Part shown: positions 52,331 to 61,066 of the stretch, piece by piece
Layout: each line of letters begins with the position of its first letter
How positions within the stretch are numbered: position 1 is the first letter of the stretch
Assembly (NCBI RefSeq): GCF_001854805.1
Contig: NZ_MBLO01000114.1
Location: 62,001-126,000, forward strand
Origin: Pseudofrankia coriaricola
GTDB lineage: Bacteria; Actinomycetota; Actinomycetes; Frankiales; Frankiaceae
Direction: 5' to 3'
DNA: 64,000 nucleotides
The notes under the pieces: generated by a model
What the model was told of the DNA's origin: nothing
Databases searched by the model: none
What the model saw: only the letters and a program-made list of their open reading frames with translations
Position numbers and translations under genes: made by a program

Positions 52331-54499
52331 GTGAATCCCCTCGCTACCAGCGCGTTCGACCTGCCCGACCGCCTCGCCGCGAAGGCCGAGCCGGCGCTGA
52401 TCGCCGGCGACGAGCAGCACTTCGCGGCCATCGCGGAAAGCCTCGAACAGTCGATCGCCGACCTGTCCGACCGTCTCGATGCCGAGCGTCAGGCGCCCGG
52501 CGGCCTGGGCCAGGCGGCGATGGACCGAGACCTGGAGATCCACCGGCTGACCGCTCGCCTGCGCGTCCTGCGTCGCTTCGGTCTCGACCTGTGCCTCGGA
52601 CGCATCGTCAGCGCGGACAGTCCCGAGCCCGTGTACATCGGGCGGCTTGGCCTCACGGACAGCGCGGGTCGTCGGCTGCTGCTCGACTGGCGGTCCCCAG
52701 CCGCCGAGCCGTTCTTCGGAGCGACTCACGCCAACCCGATGGGTCTGGCGAGCCGCCGCAGGTATCGCTGGATCCGCGGCCGGATCAGGGACTACTGGGA
52801 CGAGGTGTTCACCTCCGACGGGTTCGAGGGGCACGCCGCGCTCGACGACCAGTCCGCCTTCATCGCCAGCCTGGGCAGCAACCGGACGGACCGGATGCGC
52901 GACGTGCTCGGCACCATCCAGGCCGACCAGGACGCCATCATCCGCGCGGGATCCCGCGGCGCGCTCGTCGTCGACGGCGGCCCGGGCACGGGGAAGACCG
53001 TCGTCGCGCTGCACCGCTCCGCCTACCTGCTCTACTCCGACCCCCGCCTCGGCCACCACCGGGGCGGCGTGCTGTTCGTCGGCCCGCACCAGCCCTACCT
53101 GGCCTACGTCGCCGACGTCCTGCCCAGCCTCGGCGAGGAGGGTGCGCAGACCTGCACCCTGCGGGACCTCGTCGCCGAGGGATCCGCGGCGGCGATCGAG
53201 ACCGACCCGGCCGTGGCCCGCCTGAAGTCGTCCGCGGACCTGGTGAAGGCGATCGAGACGGCCGTCAGGTTCTACGAGGAGCCACCCGCCAAAGGGATGA
53301 CGGTCACGGCCGACGGGTCCGAGATCTCGCTGAGCGCCGGTGACTGGGCCGAGGCGTTCGAGGCACCCGATCCCGGTACGGCGCACAACGACGCGCGCGA
53401 CCTGATCCTGGCGGAGCTGCTCACGATCCTGACGGACAAGTACGACGGCGACACCCCGGCGCACCTGCTGCGCAGGTCGCTGCTGCGCAACAGGGAGCTG
53501 CTCACGACCCTCAACAACGCGTGGCCGCTGCTCGAGGCGGCCGACCTCGTCGGGGACCTGTGGTCGGTACCTGCCTACCTGCGCAAGTGCGCTCCCTGGC
53601 TCACCCCCGACGAGGTGCGGGCCCTGCAGCGCCCGGATGCCCAGGCCTGGACGGTGTCCGACCTGCCGCTCCTGGACGCGGCCCGCCAGCGGCTCGGCGA
53701 CCCGGAGGCGTCCCGACGCAGGCGTCGGCAGCACGCCGCCGCCGCCGCCGAACGCGAGGGCAGGGCCAGGGTCGTCGACAACCTGATCGACGTCACCGGC
53801 GACGAATACGGCGTGGGCCTGGTGACGATGCTTCGCGGCGAGGACTTCCAGGACGCCCTGGTCGACGAGACGGCGCTACCCAGCACCGACCCGGACCTGC
53901 TCGCCGGCCCGTTCGCGCACATCGTCGTGGACGAGGCCCAGGAACTGACCGACGCGGAGTGGCAGATGCTGCTGCTGCGCTGCCCGTCCCGGAGCTTCAC
54001 CATCGTGGGGGACCGTGCCCAGGCCCGGCACGGGTTCACGGAGTCGTGGCAGGAGCGGCTCAGGCGGGTCGGGCTCGACCAGGTGAGGCTGGCCTCCCTG
54101 AGCATCAACTACCGGACGCCGGAGGAGGTCATGGCGGAAGCCGAGCCGGTCATCCGGGCCGTGCTCCCGGACGCCAACGTGCCGACCTCCATCCGCGCCG
54201 GCGGCATCCCTGTCGCCCACGGATCCACGTCTGATCTGGGCTCGATCCTCGACGCCTGGCTCGCCGCGCATGCCGACGGGATCGCCTGCGTCATCGGCAC
54301 TGGTGACATCGAGGACGCAACCGTCCGGGCGACGTCCCGCGTCCGGTACCTGCCCCCGGAGCTGTCGAAGGGGCTCGAGTTCGACCTGGTCGTCCTCATC
54401 GACCCGCAGGAGTTCGGCGAGGGCATCGAAGGAGCGGTCGACCGCTACGTCGCGATGACCAGGGCGACCCAGCAGCTCGTCATCCTCACGAGTTCCTGA
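52331..54499 (+). CDS. helR: HelD/HelR-type RNA polymerase recycling ATPase (UvrD-like)
   Basis: 722 residues of the UvrD/HelD superfamily. An N-terminal helical arm (residues about 20-85) could reach into the RNA polymerase channel. Walker A GGPGTGKTVVALHR lies near residue 217 and Walker B VDEAQELTDAEWQML near 533. Motifs GDRAQARHG and the C-terminal KGLEFDLVVLIDPQEF and AMTRATQQLVIL complete the helicase set. No 2B or DNA-repair accessory domains. Relatives remove stalled or rifamycin-blocked RNA polymerase. The upstream RAE-like site strongly supports the HelR subtype and rifamycin-inducible expression. GTG start at 52331 with GGAG upstream. Confidence 0.88.
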   Translation: MNPLATSAFDLPDRLAAKAEPALIAGDEQHFAAIAESLEQSIADLSDRLDAERQAPGGLGQAAMDRDLEIHRLTARLRVLRRFGLDLCLGRIVSADSPEPVYIGRLGLTDSAGRRLLLDWRSPAAEPFFGATHANPMGLASRRRYRWIRGRIRDYWDEVFTSDGFEGHAALDDQSAFIASLGSNRTDRMRDVLGTIQADQDAIIRAGSRGALVVDGGPGTGKTVVALHRSAYLLYSDPRLGHHRGGVLFVGPHQPYLAYVADVLPSLGEEGAQTCTLRDLVAEGSAAAIETDPAVARLKSSADLVKAIETAVRFYEEPPAKGMTVTADGSEISLSAGDWAEAFEAPDPGTAHNDARDLILAELLTILTDKYDGDTPAHLLRRSLLRNRELLTTLNNAWPLLEAADLVGDLWSVPAYLRKCAPWLTPDEVRALQRPDAQAWTVSDLPLLDAARQRLGDPEASRRRRRQHAAAAAEREGRARVVDNLIDVTGDEYGVGLVTMLRGEDFQDALVDETALPSTDPDLLAGPFAHIVVDEAQELTDAEWQMLLLRCPSRSFTIVGDRAQARHGFTESWQERLRRVGLDQVRLASLSINYRTPEEVMAEAEPVIRAVLPDANVPTSIRAGGIPVAHGSTSDLGSILDAWLAAHADGIACVIGTGDIEDATVRATSRVRYLPPELSKGLEFDLVVLIDPQEFGEGIEGAVDRYVAMTRATQQLVILTSS

Positions 54500-54627
54500 C
54501 ATCAGCTGGGAGCTCGCGGGGGCAGCAGAGCGCGCGCCGCCTCGGCGACGGCCGGCGGCACGAGGTACCAGGATGATGCTCGCGGCCGGCGGACGACCAG
54601 AGCTGACGACCAGAGAGGACTACCGAG

Positions 54628-55140
54628 ATGACGACGCTGAGTGTCGTGGTGGGCAACCCGAAGGCCGAGTCGCGGACGCTTGCGGTCGCCGAGGCGCTCG
54701 CCGACCGGCTCCGCCCGCTGCTCGGTGCCGAGAAGGGGCTGCGGCTGGACCTCGCCGAGCACGCCGGCGACGTCTTCACCTGGCCGCACCCCGGGCTCGA
54801 CGCCCTGACCGAGCAGGTGGCCGCAAGCCGCTTCCTCGTCGTCGCGAGCCCCACCTACAAGGCCGCCTACACGGGGCTGCTCAAGGCGTTCCTGGACCGG
54901 TACCCCACCGCCGGGCTGCGGGGGGTCACCGCGTTCCCCGTGTTCACCATCGGCTCGCCGGCGCACACGCTCGCGGTCGAGTTCACCCTGCGGCCGCTGC
55001 TGGTCGAGCTCGGCGCGAGCGTCCCCACCCAGGGGCTGAGCTTCCCGACGGACGAGCTGCCCCGGCTCGACGAGATCCTCGACGGGTGGCTGGAGCGCAA
55101 CCGGCCCGCGCTGCCCGCGGTCGGCTCACCCAGCCGCTAG
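54628..55140 (+). CDS. NADPH-dependent FMN reductase
   Basis: 170-residue flavodoxin-like reductase (SsuE/MsuE-like): VVVGNPKAESRTLAVAEAL phosphate loop, FLVVASPTYKAAYTGLLKAFLDRY and the C-terminal strand VPTQGLSFPTDELP. It supplies FMNH2 to a monooxygenase or reduces quinones. ATG 54628 follows GAGAGGAC. It ends one base before repeat copy B. No flavin monooxygenase gene is adjacent. Confidence 0.9.
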   Translation: MTTLSVVVGNPKAESRTLAVAEALADRLRPLLGAEKGLRLDLAEHAGDVFTWPHPGLDALTEQVAASRFLVVASPTYKAAYTGLLKAFLDRYPTAGLRGVTAFPVFTIGSPAHTLAVEFTLRPLLVELGASVPTQGLSFPTDELPRLDEILDGWLERNRPALPAVGSPSR

Positions 55141-55141
55141 A

Positions 55142-55207
55142 GGGCCAAAGGGTGTGCGAAAATGATCTTCCTTCGCACACCCGGCGGCCGTTGTCCCCAG
55201 GATCACT
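55142..55207 (+). repeat. 66-bp palindromic repeat, copy B
   Basis: Inverted relative to copy A at 46291-46356, one mismatch in 66. Hairpin arms 55150-55160 and 55172-55182 with an 11-base loop. It starts two bases after the FMN reductase stop, the same place and orientation relative to its gene as copy A. Confidence 0.93.
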
Positions 55208-55450
55208 GACGAGCTGACGCGCGCGCCACAATCGCGGCCGGCCGGGCGCTGGCCAGGGACGATGACGCGGGTGGCTGACGCGGGTGGGCTGGGTCGGGCG
55301 CGCTGTCCGGAGCAGGACACGTCGCGACCGGCCCGGCTCGGGGCCGCTAGGGTACCGCCACGAACGTGTACGCATCAGGCGTGGCGACTGGTGCGACAGC
55401 GCCGTCGGCGGGACAGCGCCGCCGGTCGGCCAGAGCTAAGGGCGGCGGCA

Positions 55451-56596
55451 GACGTGGGGCTGATGGACCGGGTCCGCGGCGAGTTCATCGACATCATCGA
55501 ATGGACCGATGACAGCCGGGACACCATCGTGTGGCGCTTCCCGCGCTACGAGAACGAGATCAAGATGGGCGCCAAGCTCACCGTCCGCGAGTCGCAGGCG
55601 GCGGTGTTCGTCAACGAGGGGCAGGTCGCCGACGCCTTCGGGCCGGGCATGTACACCCTCGAGACGCAGAACATGCCCATCCTGTCCACCCTCAAGGGCT
55701 GGAAGTACGGGTTCCACTCACCGTTCAAGGCCGAGGTGTACTTCGTCAACACCCGGCAGTTCACCGATCTCAAGTGGGGCACGCAGAACCCGGTCATCGT
55801 CCGGGACGCGGAGTTCGGCATGGTCCGGCTGCGGGCGTTCGGCGCCTACTCGATCCGGGTGGTCGACCCGCCGGCGCTGCTGCGCGAGCTCGCCGGCACC
55901 GACCCGCAGTTCCGCACCGAGGAGGTCTCCGAGTTCCTGCGCCAGCTCATCGTCGGCCGGCTCGGCAACGCGCTGGCGACCTCCGGGGTGCCGGTTCTGG
56001 ACATCGCCACCCGCCAGGACGTGATCGGCGCGACGCTCGGCGAGGCGCTGACCAAGGAACTCGCCGCGGTCGGCATCGCGATCCCGAAGTTCGTCATCGA
56101 GAACATCTCGCTGCCACCCGAGGTCGAGGAGGCCATCGACAAGCGCAGCCAGATGGGCATTCTCGGGAACCTCAACCAGTACACCCAGTTCCAGACCGCG
56201 CAGGCGATCGAGGCGGCCGCGAACAACCAGGGCGGAGCGGGCGAGGGCCTGGGTATCGGCCTCGGCATGGCGCTCGGTCAGCGCGCCGCGGGTGGCATGC
56301 CGCAGCCCGGCTACCAGCCCCAGCAGGGATACCCGCCGCCCGGCTACCAGCAGCCGCCGGGCGCGCCGACGCCACCGCCCCTGCCGCAGGCCGCGCAGTG
56401 GTTCATCGGTGTCGGCGGCCAGCAGCAGGGCCCGTTCGACGCGGCCGGCCTGGCTCAGCGGGTCGCGGCGGGCGAGCTGCGCCACGACACGCTGGTGTGG
56501 AAGGCCGGCATGGCCGCCTGGACGGCCGCCGGCCAGGTGCCCGAGGTCGCGCCGCTGTTCGCCAACGTCCCGCCGCCGCTGCCGCCGCAGGCCTGA
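55451..56596 (+). CDS. SPFH-domain protein with C-terminal GYF_2 domain
   Basis: 381 residues. The SPFH (stomatin/prohibitin-like, YdjI-type) core opens GLMDRVRGEFIDIIEW and includes MGAKLTVRESQAAVFVNEGQVADAFGPG and KAEVYFVNTRQFTDLKWGT. A Pro/Gln/Tyr-rich linker follows (GYQPQQGYPPPGYQQPPG), then a GYF_2 domain of about 55 residues (QWFIGVGGQQQGPFD, then LVWKAGMAAW). GTG 55451 is chosen for the family start (M/V)GLMDR. Likely a membrane-surface scaffold. It is followed 25 bases later by a zinc-ribbon membrane protein, a frequent pairing. Confidence 0.9.
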   Translation, partial: DVGLMDRVRGEFIDIIEWTDDSRDTIVWRFPRYENEIKMGAKLTVRESQAAVFVNEGQVADAFGPGMYTLETQNMPILSTLKGWKYGFHSPFKAEVYFVNTRQFTDLKWGTQNPVIVRDAEFGMVRLRAFGAYSIRVVDPPALLRELAGTDPQFRTEEVSEFLRQLIVGRLGNALATSGVPVLDIATRQDVIGATLGEALTKELAAVGIAIPKFVIENISLPPEVEEAIDKRSQMGILGNLNQYTQFQTAQAIEAAANNQGGAGEGLGIGLGMALGQRAAGGMPQPGYQPQQGYPPPGYQQPPGAPTPPPLPQAAQWFIGVGGQQQGPFDAAGLAQRVAAGELRHDTLVWKAGMAAWTAAGQVPEVAPLFANVPPPLPPQA

Positions 56597-56621
56597 CGGC
56601 GCCGGCCCGGGAGCCAACACG

Positions 56622-57752
56622 ATGACTGAACCGACGTACCAGCAGGCTCCGGTCGCCGCGACGACCTACCCGTGCGGTGGCTGCGGGGCGCGCCTGGAGT
56701 TCGCGCCCGGTTCGACCGGCATGCAGTGCCCGTACTGCGGGTTCCGCCAGGAGATCGCCGCGGGCGGCCGGGAGATCCATGAGATCGCGTACGGGGAGCT
56801 GGCGACGCTTCCCCGCAAACCCGTCGGCAGCATCGGGGCGTATGTCTTCGTCTGCCAGCGCTGCGCCGCGAGAACCGAGACGAACGAGACCGCCAGCGTC
56901 TGCCAGTTCTGCGGGGCGCCACTGGTGATCGACGCGGCGGCGTCCGGGCAGATCGTGCCCGAGGGCGTGCTGCCGTTCGCCCTCGACCGGGCCAAGGTCC
57001 GGGATGCGATGCGTTCCTGGGTGAAGTCGCGGTGGTTCGCCCCCTCCGGCCTGAAGAAGGTCAGCGAGACCGAGTCGATGAAGAGCACGTACGTCCCGCA
57101 CTGGACGTTCGACTCCCAGACGGTCTCCGACTACAGCGGCCAGCGTGGCGAGCACTACTGGGTGACCGAGACATACACGGACAGCGAGGGCAAGACCCAG
57201 ACGCGCCGTGTACAGCGGACCCGTTGGCACCCGGCGGGTGGCACGGTCAACCGGGCGTTCGACGACGTGCTGGTGCCGGCCAGCGCCGTGCTGCCGCCCA
57301 AGAAGGTCGACGACCTCGCGCCGTGGCCGGTCCAGCAGGCACAGCCCTACCAGCCGGAGTTCCTCGCCGGGCATTTCGCGCTGCGCTACGACGTCGAGCC
57401 GGAGAACGGCTTCACCGAGGCGCGGGGCAGGATGGCGCCCGTCATCGAACAGGACTGCCGCCACGACATCGGCGGTGACGAGCAGCGGGTCACCTCGGTC
57501 AACACCCGACACAACGACGTCACCTTCAAGCTGATGCTGCTGCCGGTGTGGATCGCGACTTTCATCTACGCGGGCAAGAACTGGCAGATCCTCGTCAACG
57601 GCCTGACCGGCGAGGTCCACGGCGAGCGCCCGTGGAGCAGGCTGAAGATCGCCCTCGCCGTGATCGCCGTGCTGGTCGTCGTCGCGGTCGTCGTCTACTT
57701 CGTGGCCGGCCACGGTCACGGTTCCGGCAGCGCCGGGACGACGTCCGGTTAG
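56622..57752 (+). CDS. Zinc-ribbon membrane protein, partner of the SPFH protein
   Basis: 376 residues. Two zinc ribbons at the N-terminus (YPCGGCGARLEF with MQCPYCGF, and VFVCQRCAAR with SVCQFCGAPL). A beta-rich middle contains YVPHWTFDSQTVSDYSGQRG and HYWVTETYTDSEGKTQTRRV. The C-terminus has two helices (FKLMLLPVWIATFIYAG, then IALAVIAVLVVVAVVVYFVAG) and a Gly/His tail. Function unknown; the family occurs with SPFH proteins and may act in membrane quality control or virion-core-like assemblies (inference). Co-transcribed with the preceding gene. Confidence 0.85.
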   Translation: MTEPTYQQAPVAATTYPCGGCGARLEFAPGSTGMQCPYCGFRQEIAAGGREIHEIAYGELATLPRKPVGSIGAYVFVCQRCAARTETNETASVCQFCGAPLVIDAAASGQIVPEGVLPFALDRAKVRDAMRSWVKSRWFAPSGLKKVSETESMKSTYVPHWTFDSQTVSDYSGQRGEHYWVTETYTDSEGKTQTRRVQRTRWHPAGGTVNRAFDDVLVPASAVLPPKKVDDLAPWPVQQAQPYQPEFLAGHFALRYDVEPENGFTEARGRMAPVIEQDCRHDIGGDEQRVTSVNTRHNDVTFKLMLLPVWIATFIYAGKNWQILVNGLTGEVHGERPWSRLKIALAVIAVLVVVAVVVYFVAGHGHGSGSAGTTSG

Positions 57753-57836
57753 CGGCACTCGAACGGCTCGACGCCGCCCGCTCGCGCGCGGCGTCGAGCC
57801 ACGCTCGGTGCGTAGGTGACCGGGGCGCGTGGATGA

Positions 57837-58166
57837 TCAGGCGGCCGCGACGAACGTCCAGACCTGGGAATCCGGTGTGGGAGACAGCCCGGCTCGGTAG
57901 TCGGCGTGCACGGTGACGGCGGTGAAGCCGGCCTCCCGAAGCAGGGCGGCGAACCCATCCAGGTCGTACCGCTGGAGGCTGAGGTTCTGTAGCTCGGTCT
58001 CGACCAGCCGGCCGTCGCGCGAGCGCTCATAGCGCAGCCAGCTGGTCACGACACCCTCGTCCGGATGCGCCGCGGGAACGGCGCTGAGCGTCAGCAGGTC
58101 GTCGCCGAGCCACCAGTGGTTCAGCGGCCCCGGGCGAGTCGCCCGCCCGTTTCGGCCGCCGGTCAT
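57837..58166 (-). CDS. Truncated SAM-methyltransferase-like protein
   Basis: 109 residues. It matches only the C-terminal third of class I methyltransferases (LQNLSLQRYDLDGFAALLREAGFTAVTVHADYRAG, then SQVWTFVAA). The SAM-binding Rossmann half is missing. Its ATG overlaps the stop of the upstream phosphotransferase gene (ATGA), so it would still be translated, but it cannot be a working methyltransferase. Probably a relic fused by deletion. Confidence 0.6.
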   Translation of the reverse strand: MTGGRNGRATRPGPLNHWWLGDDLLTLSAVPAAHPDEGVVTSWLRYERSRDGRLVETELQNLSLQRYDLDGFAALLREAGFTAVTVHADYRAGLSPTPDSQVWTFVAAA

Positions 58167-59410
58167 GCTTCGGCCGTGGTGGCCACGGCGGTTGCGTGGC
58201 GGAGCGCCGCGCGAACGGTCACGGCCGGGTCACCGGCGTGGTACACGCGCTCGCTGGGCTCGATGTTGTCCAGGAACTCCTGGTACCGGACCGCGTAGGA
58301 GAGGTGGCCGAGGGGCTCGGCGACGGCCAGCGCGCGGGCCGGGTCGCTGCCGGGCAGCGCCGTCCGCCAGGCCGTCACCCACGTGTCGGTGGCGTGCGCC
58401 CGTAGCTGGCGGTCGGCCAGGAAGTCGCGGACGCGCAGGCCGTCCAGGACCGGGTTGCCCAGGTGGCTGTCGGCGAAGTCGAGGATGGTCGTGCGCCGCC
58501 CGTCCGATCTCCAGTTTCGCGGGTGCAGGTCGCCGTGCACGACGGTGTCCGGCAGCCCGCAGGCGGCCAGCTGGGCGACCAGGTCTGGCAGGTGCCCGGT
58601 GAGTTCCCGGGCGGTGGCCAGCTCGTCGGGAGTGAGCTCGTCGGCCGCCTCGCCGTCGAGCAGTTCGGCGGCCTGGCCGATCAGCGCCGGCATCGTCCGG
58701 TCCGGCAGGCCGCGGGGTATCGCCGCCGGGTCGCGGGCCAGCACCGCCTGGGCGTTCACCAGCCGGCTCACCGCCGCGTGGATGGCGACCGGCGACTTCT
58801 CCCACGTGTCGGCGCCGGGCGCGTGATCCAGCAACAGGCGGCCGCCGACGGAGTCCGCCGCGATCACATCCGGTACCAGCTCCGCGTCCACCCGCCCAAA
58901 GGCGTCGATCACGGCGGCCTCGGGAGCGGCGAACGGGGGAGTGGCCTTCAGCCAGACCGGCCCGCGCGCGGTCGGGAACCGGAACAGCCCCGCCAGGTTC
59001 CAGGTTCTGACCTGTTCCGCCGGCCCGCTTGCCGGCCGGCCCGCGGCGCGCAGCGCCGCCCGCGCCCAGTCCAGGATCTCGGCGAGGCCGACCGACGTCG
59101 CCCAGTTCGCCCGCAGCGGGACCGGGCGGACCAGCTCGTCTGGGTCGCCCGGCCAGGGCGCGAGCCGCCGGGCCGCGGGCCGGCCGAAGGCCTCGACGTG
59201 GTAGCGCACATGCCCGTCCCGGGCGCCGTCACTTCCGTCGACGCCCAGCAGGCGCAGCACCATCACCGGCACGCCGAGCTCCCGGCGCAGCCGGGCGACG
59301 ACCGGCTCGACGTCGGCCCACCACGGCGTCGCTGCCGGGTAGGGCCCGCAGGTCCCGAGGCAGTCGCCGCCCGCGGTCACCACCGCGCTGAACGTCCGCC
59401 CCCGTGTCAC
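58163..59410 (-). CDS. Aminoglycoside-phosphotransferase-fold kinase
   Basis: 415 residues. The N-terminal part is family-specific (SAVVTAGGDCLG, then an RLLGVDG region resembling NUDIX-associated or APH-like actinobacterial proteins). The C-terminal half is an APH kinase: catalytic HGDLHPRNW and metal-binding ILDFADSHLG, with an ATP lobe upstream. Such proteins phosphorylate small hydroxylated metabolites; few are real resistance enzymes. Starts with ATG 59410 in front of the ArsR-fusion promoter region. Confidence 0.82.
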   Translation of the reverse strand: MTRGRTFSAVVTAGGDCLGTCGPYPAATPWWADVEPVVARLRRELGVPVMVLRLLGVDGSDGARDGHVRYHVEAFGRPAARRLAPWPGDPDELVRPVPLRANWATSVGLAEILDWARAALRAAGRPASGPAEQVRTWNLAGLFRFPTARGPVWLKATPPFAAPEAAVIDAFGRVDAELVPDVIAADSVGGRLLLDHAPGADTWEKSPVAIHAAVSRLVNAQAVLARDPAAIPRGLPDRTMPALIGQAAELLDGEAADELTPDELATARELTGHLPDLVAQLAACGLPDTVVHGDLHPRNWRSDGRRTTILDFADSHLGNPVLDGLRVRDFLADRQLRAHATDTWVTAWRTALPGSDPARALAVAEPLGHLSYAVRYQEFLDNIEPSERVYHAGDPAVTVRAALRHATAVATTAEA

Positions 59411-59560
59411 CGGCCCAGTGTCACGGCTTCCCGATCATCCGGGCAAAGCATTTTCGGCGCGGTGCCATCCTCCGGCCCATGCCGTGACCGTCCGGCACGG
59501 CCGGTGTCGCCGATGCCGCTCGCGCAGCCGTTCGCCCGGCAGGACGTGGCCGGTCGTCGC

Positions 59561-59591
59561 TTGACGTTATGCAGGCAGATACCTGCATAAT
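59561..59591 (+). promoter_or_regulatory. Promoter with embedded palindromic operator
   Basis: TTGACG (59561-59566) and CATAAT (59586-59591) form -35 and -10 boxes 19 bases apart. The arms TATGCAGG (59568-59575) and CCTGCATA (59582-59589) form a perfect 8-bp palindrome with a six-base spacer between and over them. The GTG start lies seven bases after the -10, so the transcript is probably leaderless. Confidence 0.7.
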
Positions 59592-59597
59592 TGCGGT

Positions 59598-60407
59598 GTG
59601 GATGCGGACATGGTGTTCAAGGCCCTCGCGGACCCGACGCGGCGTCGCCTGCTCGACGTCCTGCACGAGCGGGCTGGCCTGACTCTCGGCGAGCTCTGCG
59701 ACGGACTGGAGATGCGCCGCCAGTCGGTCAGTGAGCATCTGGGCCTGCTGGAGGCGGCCGGTCTCGTCACGGTCGTGCGCAGCGGCCGGCGCAGGCTCCA
59801 CTACCTGAACCCCGTGCCCATCCACGACATCCGGACCCGATGGATCTGGAAGTTCGAGGAGTCCAGCCTGGGCTTTCTCGACCAGGTCAAAGCCCGAGCT
59901 CAGGAGATCACGATGATCGAACCGGTTCCCGCCTACGTGTACACGACATACATCCACAGCACGCCCGACGATGTGTGGCGGGCGCTGACGAGCCCGGATC
60001 TCACCGGCCGGTTCTGGGGCCACGCCCAGGTCTCCGACTGGGCGGTGGGCAGTCGTGTCGAGCACGTGCGGGTGGACGGCTCGGATGTCGTCGACGCCGT
60101 CGGCAGGGTGCTGGAGGTCGCCCCGCCGTTGCGGCTCGTGTTCGGTTTCGACACGCCCACGCGCTTCGACGACCCGACCTTCGAGCCGTCCGTCGTCACC
60201 TTCACGATCGAGCCGTACGCGGAGATCGTGCGCCTGACCGTCACCCACACGAACCTGCCCGACGCCGCCGGGCGTGAGTCGATCTCCCTCGGCTGGCCGG
60301 CCGTCTTCGCGAACCTCAAGACCCTGCTGGAGACAGGCGACGTCCTCCCACAGGACCCCTGGACGATGCACGCCCCTGACCGCGAGAGGACCATGCAGGG
60401 CAACTGA
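59598..60407 (+). CDS. ArsR-type HTH fused to an SRPBCC (AHSA1-like) domain
   Basis: 269 residues. Residues 1-95 are an ArsR winged helix (MVFKALADPTRRRLLDVLHERAGLTLGELCDGLEMRRQSVSEHLGLLEAAGLV in order). Residues about 108-255 are an SRPBCC/START-like lipid- or hydrophobic-ligand-binding fold (VYTTYIHSTPDDVWRALTSPDLTGRFWGH, ending SLGWPAVFANLKTLLETG). Usually these are two neighbouring genes; here they are one chain, so ligand binding could directly control DNA binding. The operator inside its own promoter implies autoregulation. Confidence 0.92.
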   Translation: MDADMVFKALADPTRRRLLDVLHERAGLTLGELCDGLEMRRQSVSEHLGLLEAAGLVTVVRSGRRRLHYLNPVPIHDIRTRWIWKFEESSLGFLDQVKARAQEITMIEPVPAYVYTTYIHSTPDDVWRALTSPDLTGRFWGHAQVSDWAVGSRVEHVRVDGSDVVDAVGRVLEVAPPLRLVFGFDTPTRFDDPTFEPSVVTFTIEPYAEIVRLTVTHTNLPDAAGRESISLGWPAVFANLKTLLETGDVLPQDPWTMHAPDRERTMQGN

Positions 60408-60499
60408 GTCCCTGCCGGCCGGTCATCGTCACCTGGCGAGGCCGGGGAAGCGGTGACCGCCGACCGCGAGGAAGGGGCCGGTGTGGAGGGCCGCCGGCG

Positions 60500-60952
60500 T
60501 CAGGAGCGGAGGGACCTCAGCGGAGCCTCCCAGTCGGGGCTGCCTCCGGTGGTGAGCATGCGGACGAGGTGGAAGGCACGCCTGCTGATGCGCCAGCCGT
60601 CGGCGGTGCGGACGAGGACGTCGTCGTAGCTGCCGATGACGTCGATGAAGGCGTTCGGGTCGTCCGGGCGGATCATGAGGACGGCGTGCACATAGGAACG
60701 GGCGGTCGCCCGGTCGCCGGCCACGTCGATGACCAGGTTCGACAGCTGGTGACGCGTGTCGCCCATGTCCCGGTGGGCCGCGGTCATGTAGTCCGTGATC
60801 GCGTCGGCGCCGGAGAGGCGCAGCCCGTAGTCCGCCTCCACGTCGTCGGTCCAGCAGGTCCGGAACAGCGTCCAGTCCCGCTGGTCGATCCCGGTCGCGT
60901 ACCGGATCAGCACCTCGCTGATCTGCGCATGATCCTCCCGTAACCCGTCCAC
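60500..60952 (-). CDS. SnoaL-like/NTF2-fold protein
   Basis: 150 residues with the cone-shaped alpha+beta fold used by polyketide cyclases, dehydratases and ring hydrolases: ISEVLIRYATGIDQRDWTLFRTCWTDDVEADYG at the start and VRTADGWRISRRAFHLVRM at the end. GTG 60952 follows AAGGAGA at seven bases; the open frame upstream passes through a simple repeat and is not conserved. Substrate unknown, no polyketide genes nearby. Confidence 0.88.
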   Translation of the reverse strand: MDGLREDHAQISEVLIRYATGIDQRDWTLFRTCWTDDVEADYGLRLSGADAITDYMTAAHRDMGDTRHQLSNLVIDVAGDRATARSYVHAVLMIRPDDPNAFIDVIGSYDDVLVRTADGWRISRRAFHLVRMLTTGGSPDWEAPLRSLRS

Positions 60953-61066
60953 CGCCCGCTCTCCTTCGGTTCGTGGCCCGCTCGCCCGGCCAGGTCGTCC
61001 ACCTCGTCGGCCCACCACACTCCACGTGACACCGCGCCGGTCGCAAGCGATATCGGTGCCCGCGGC

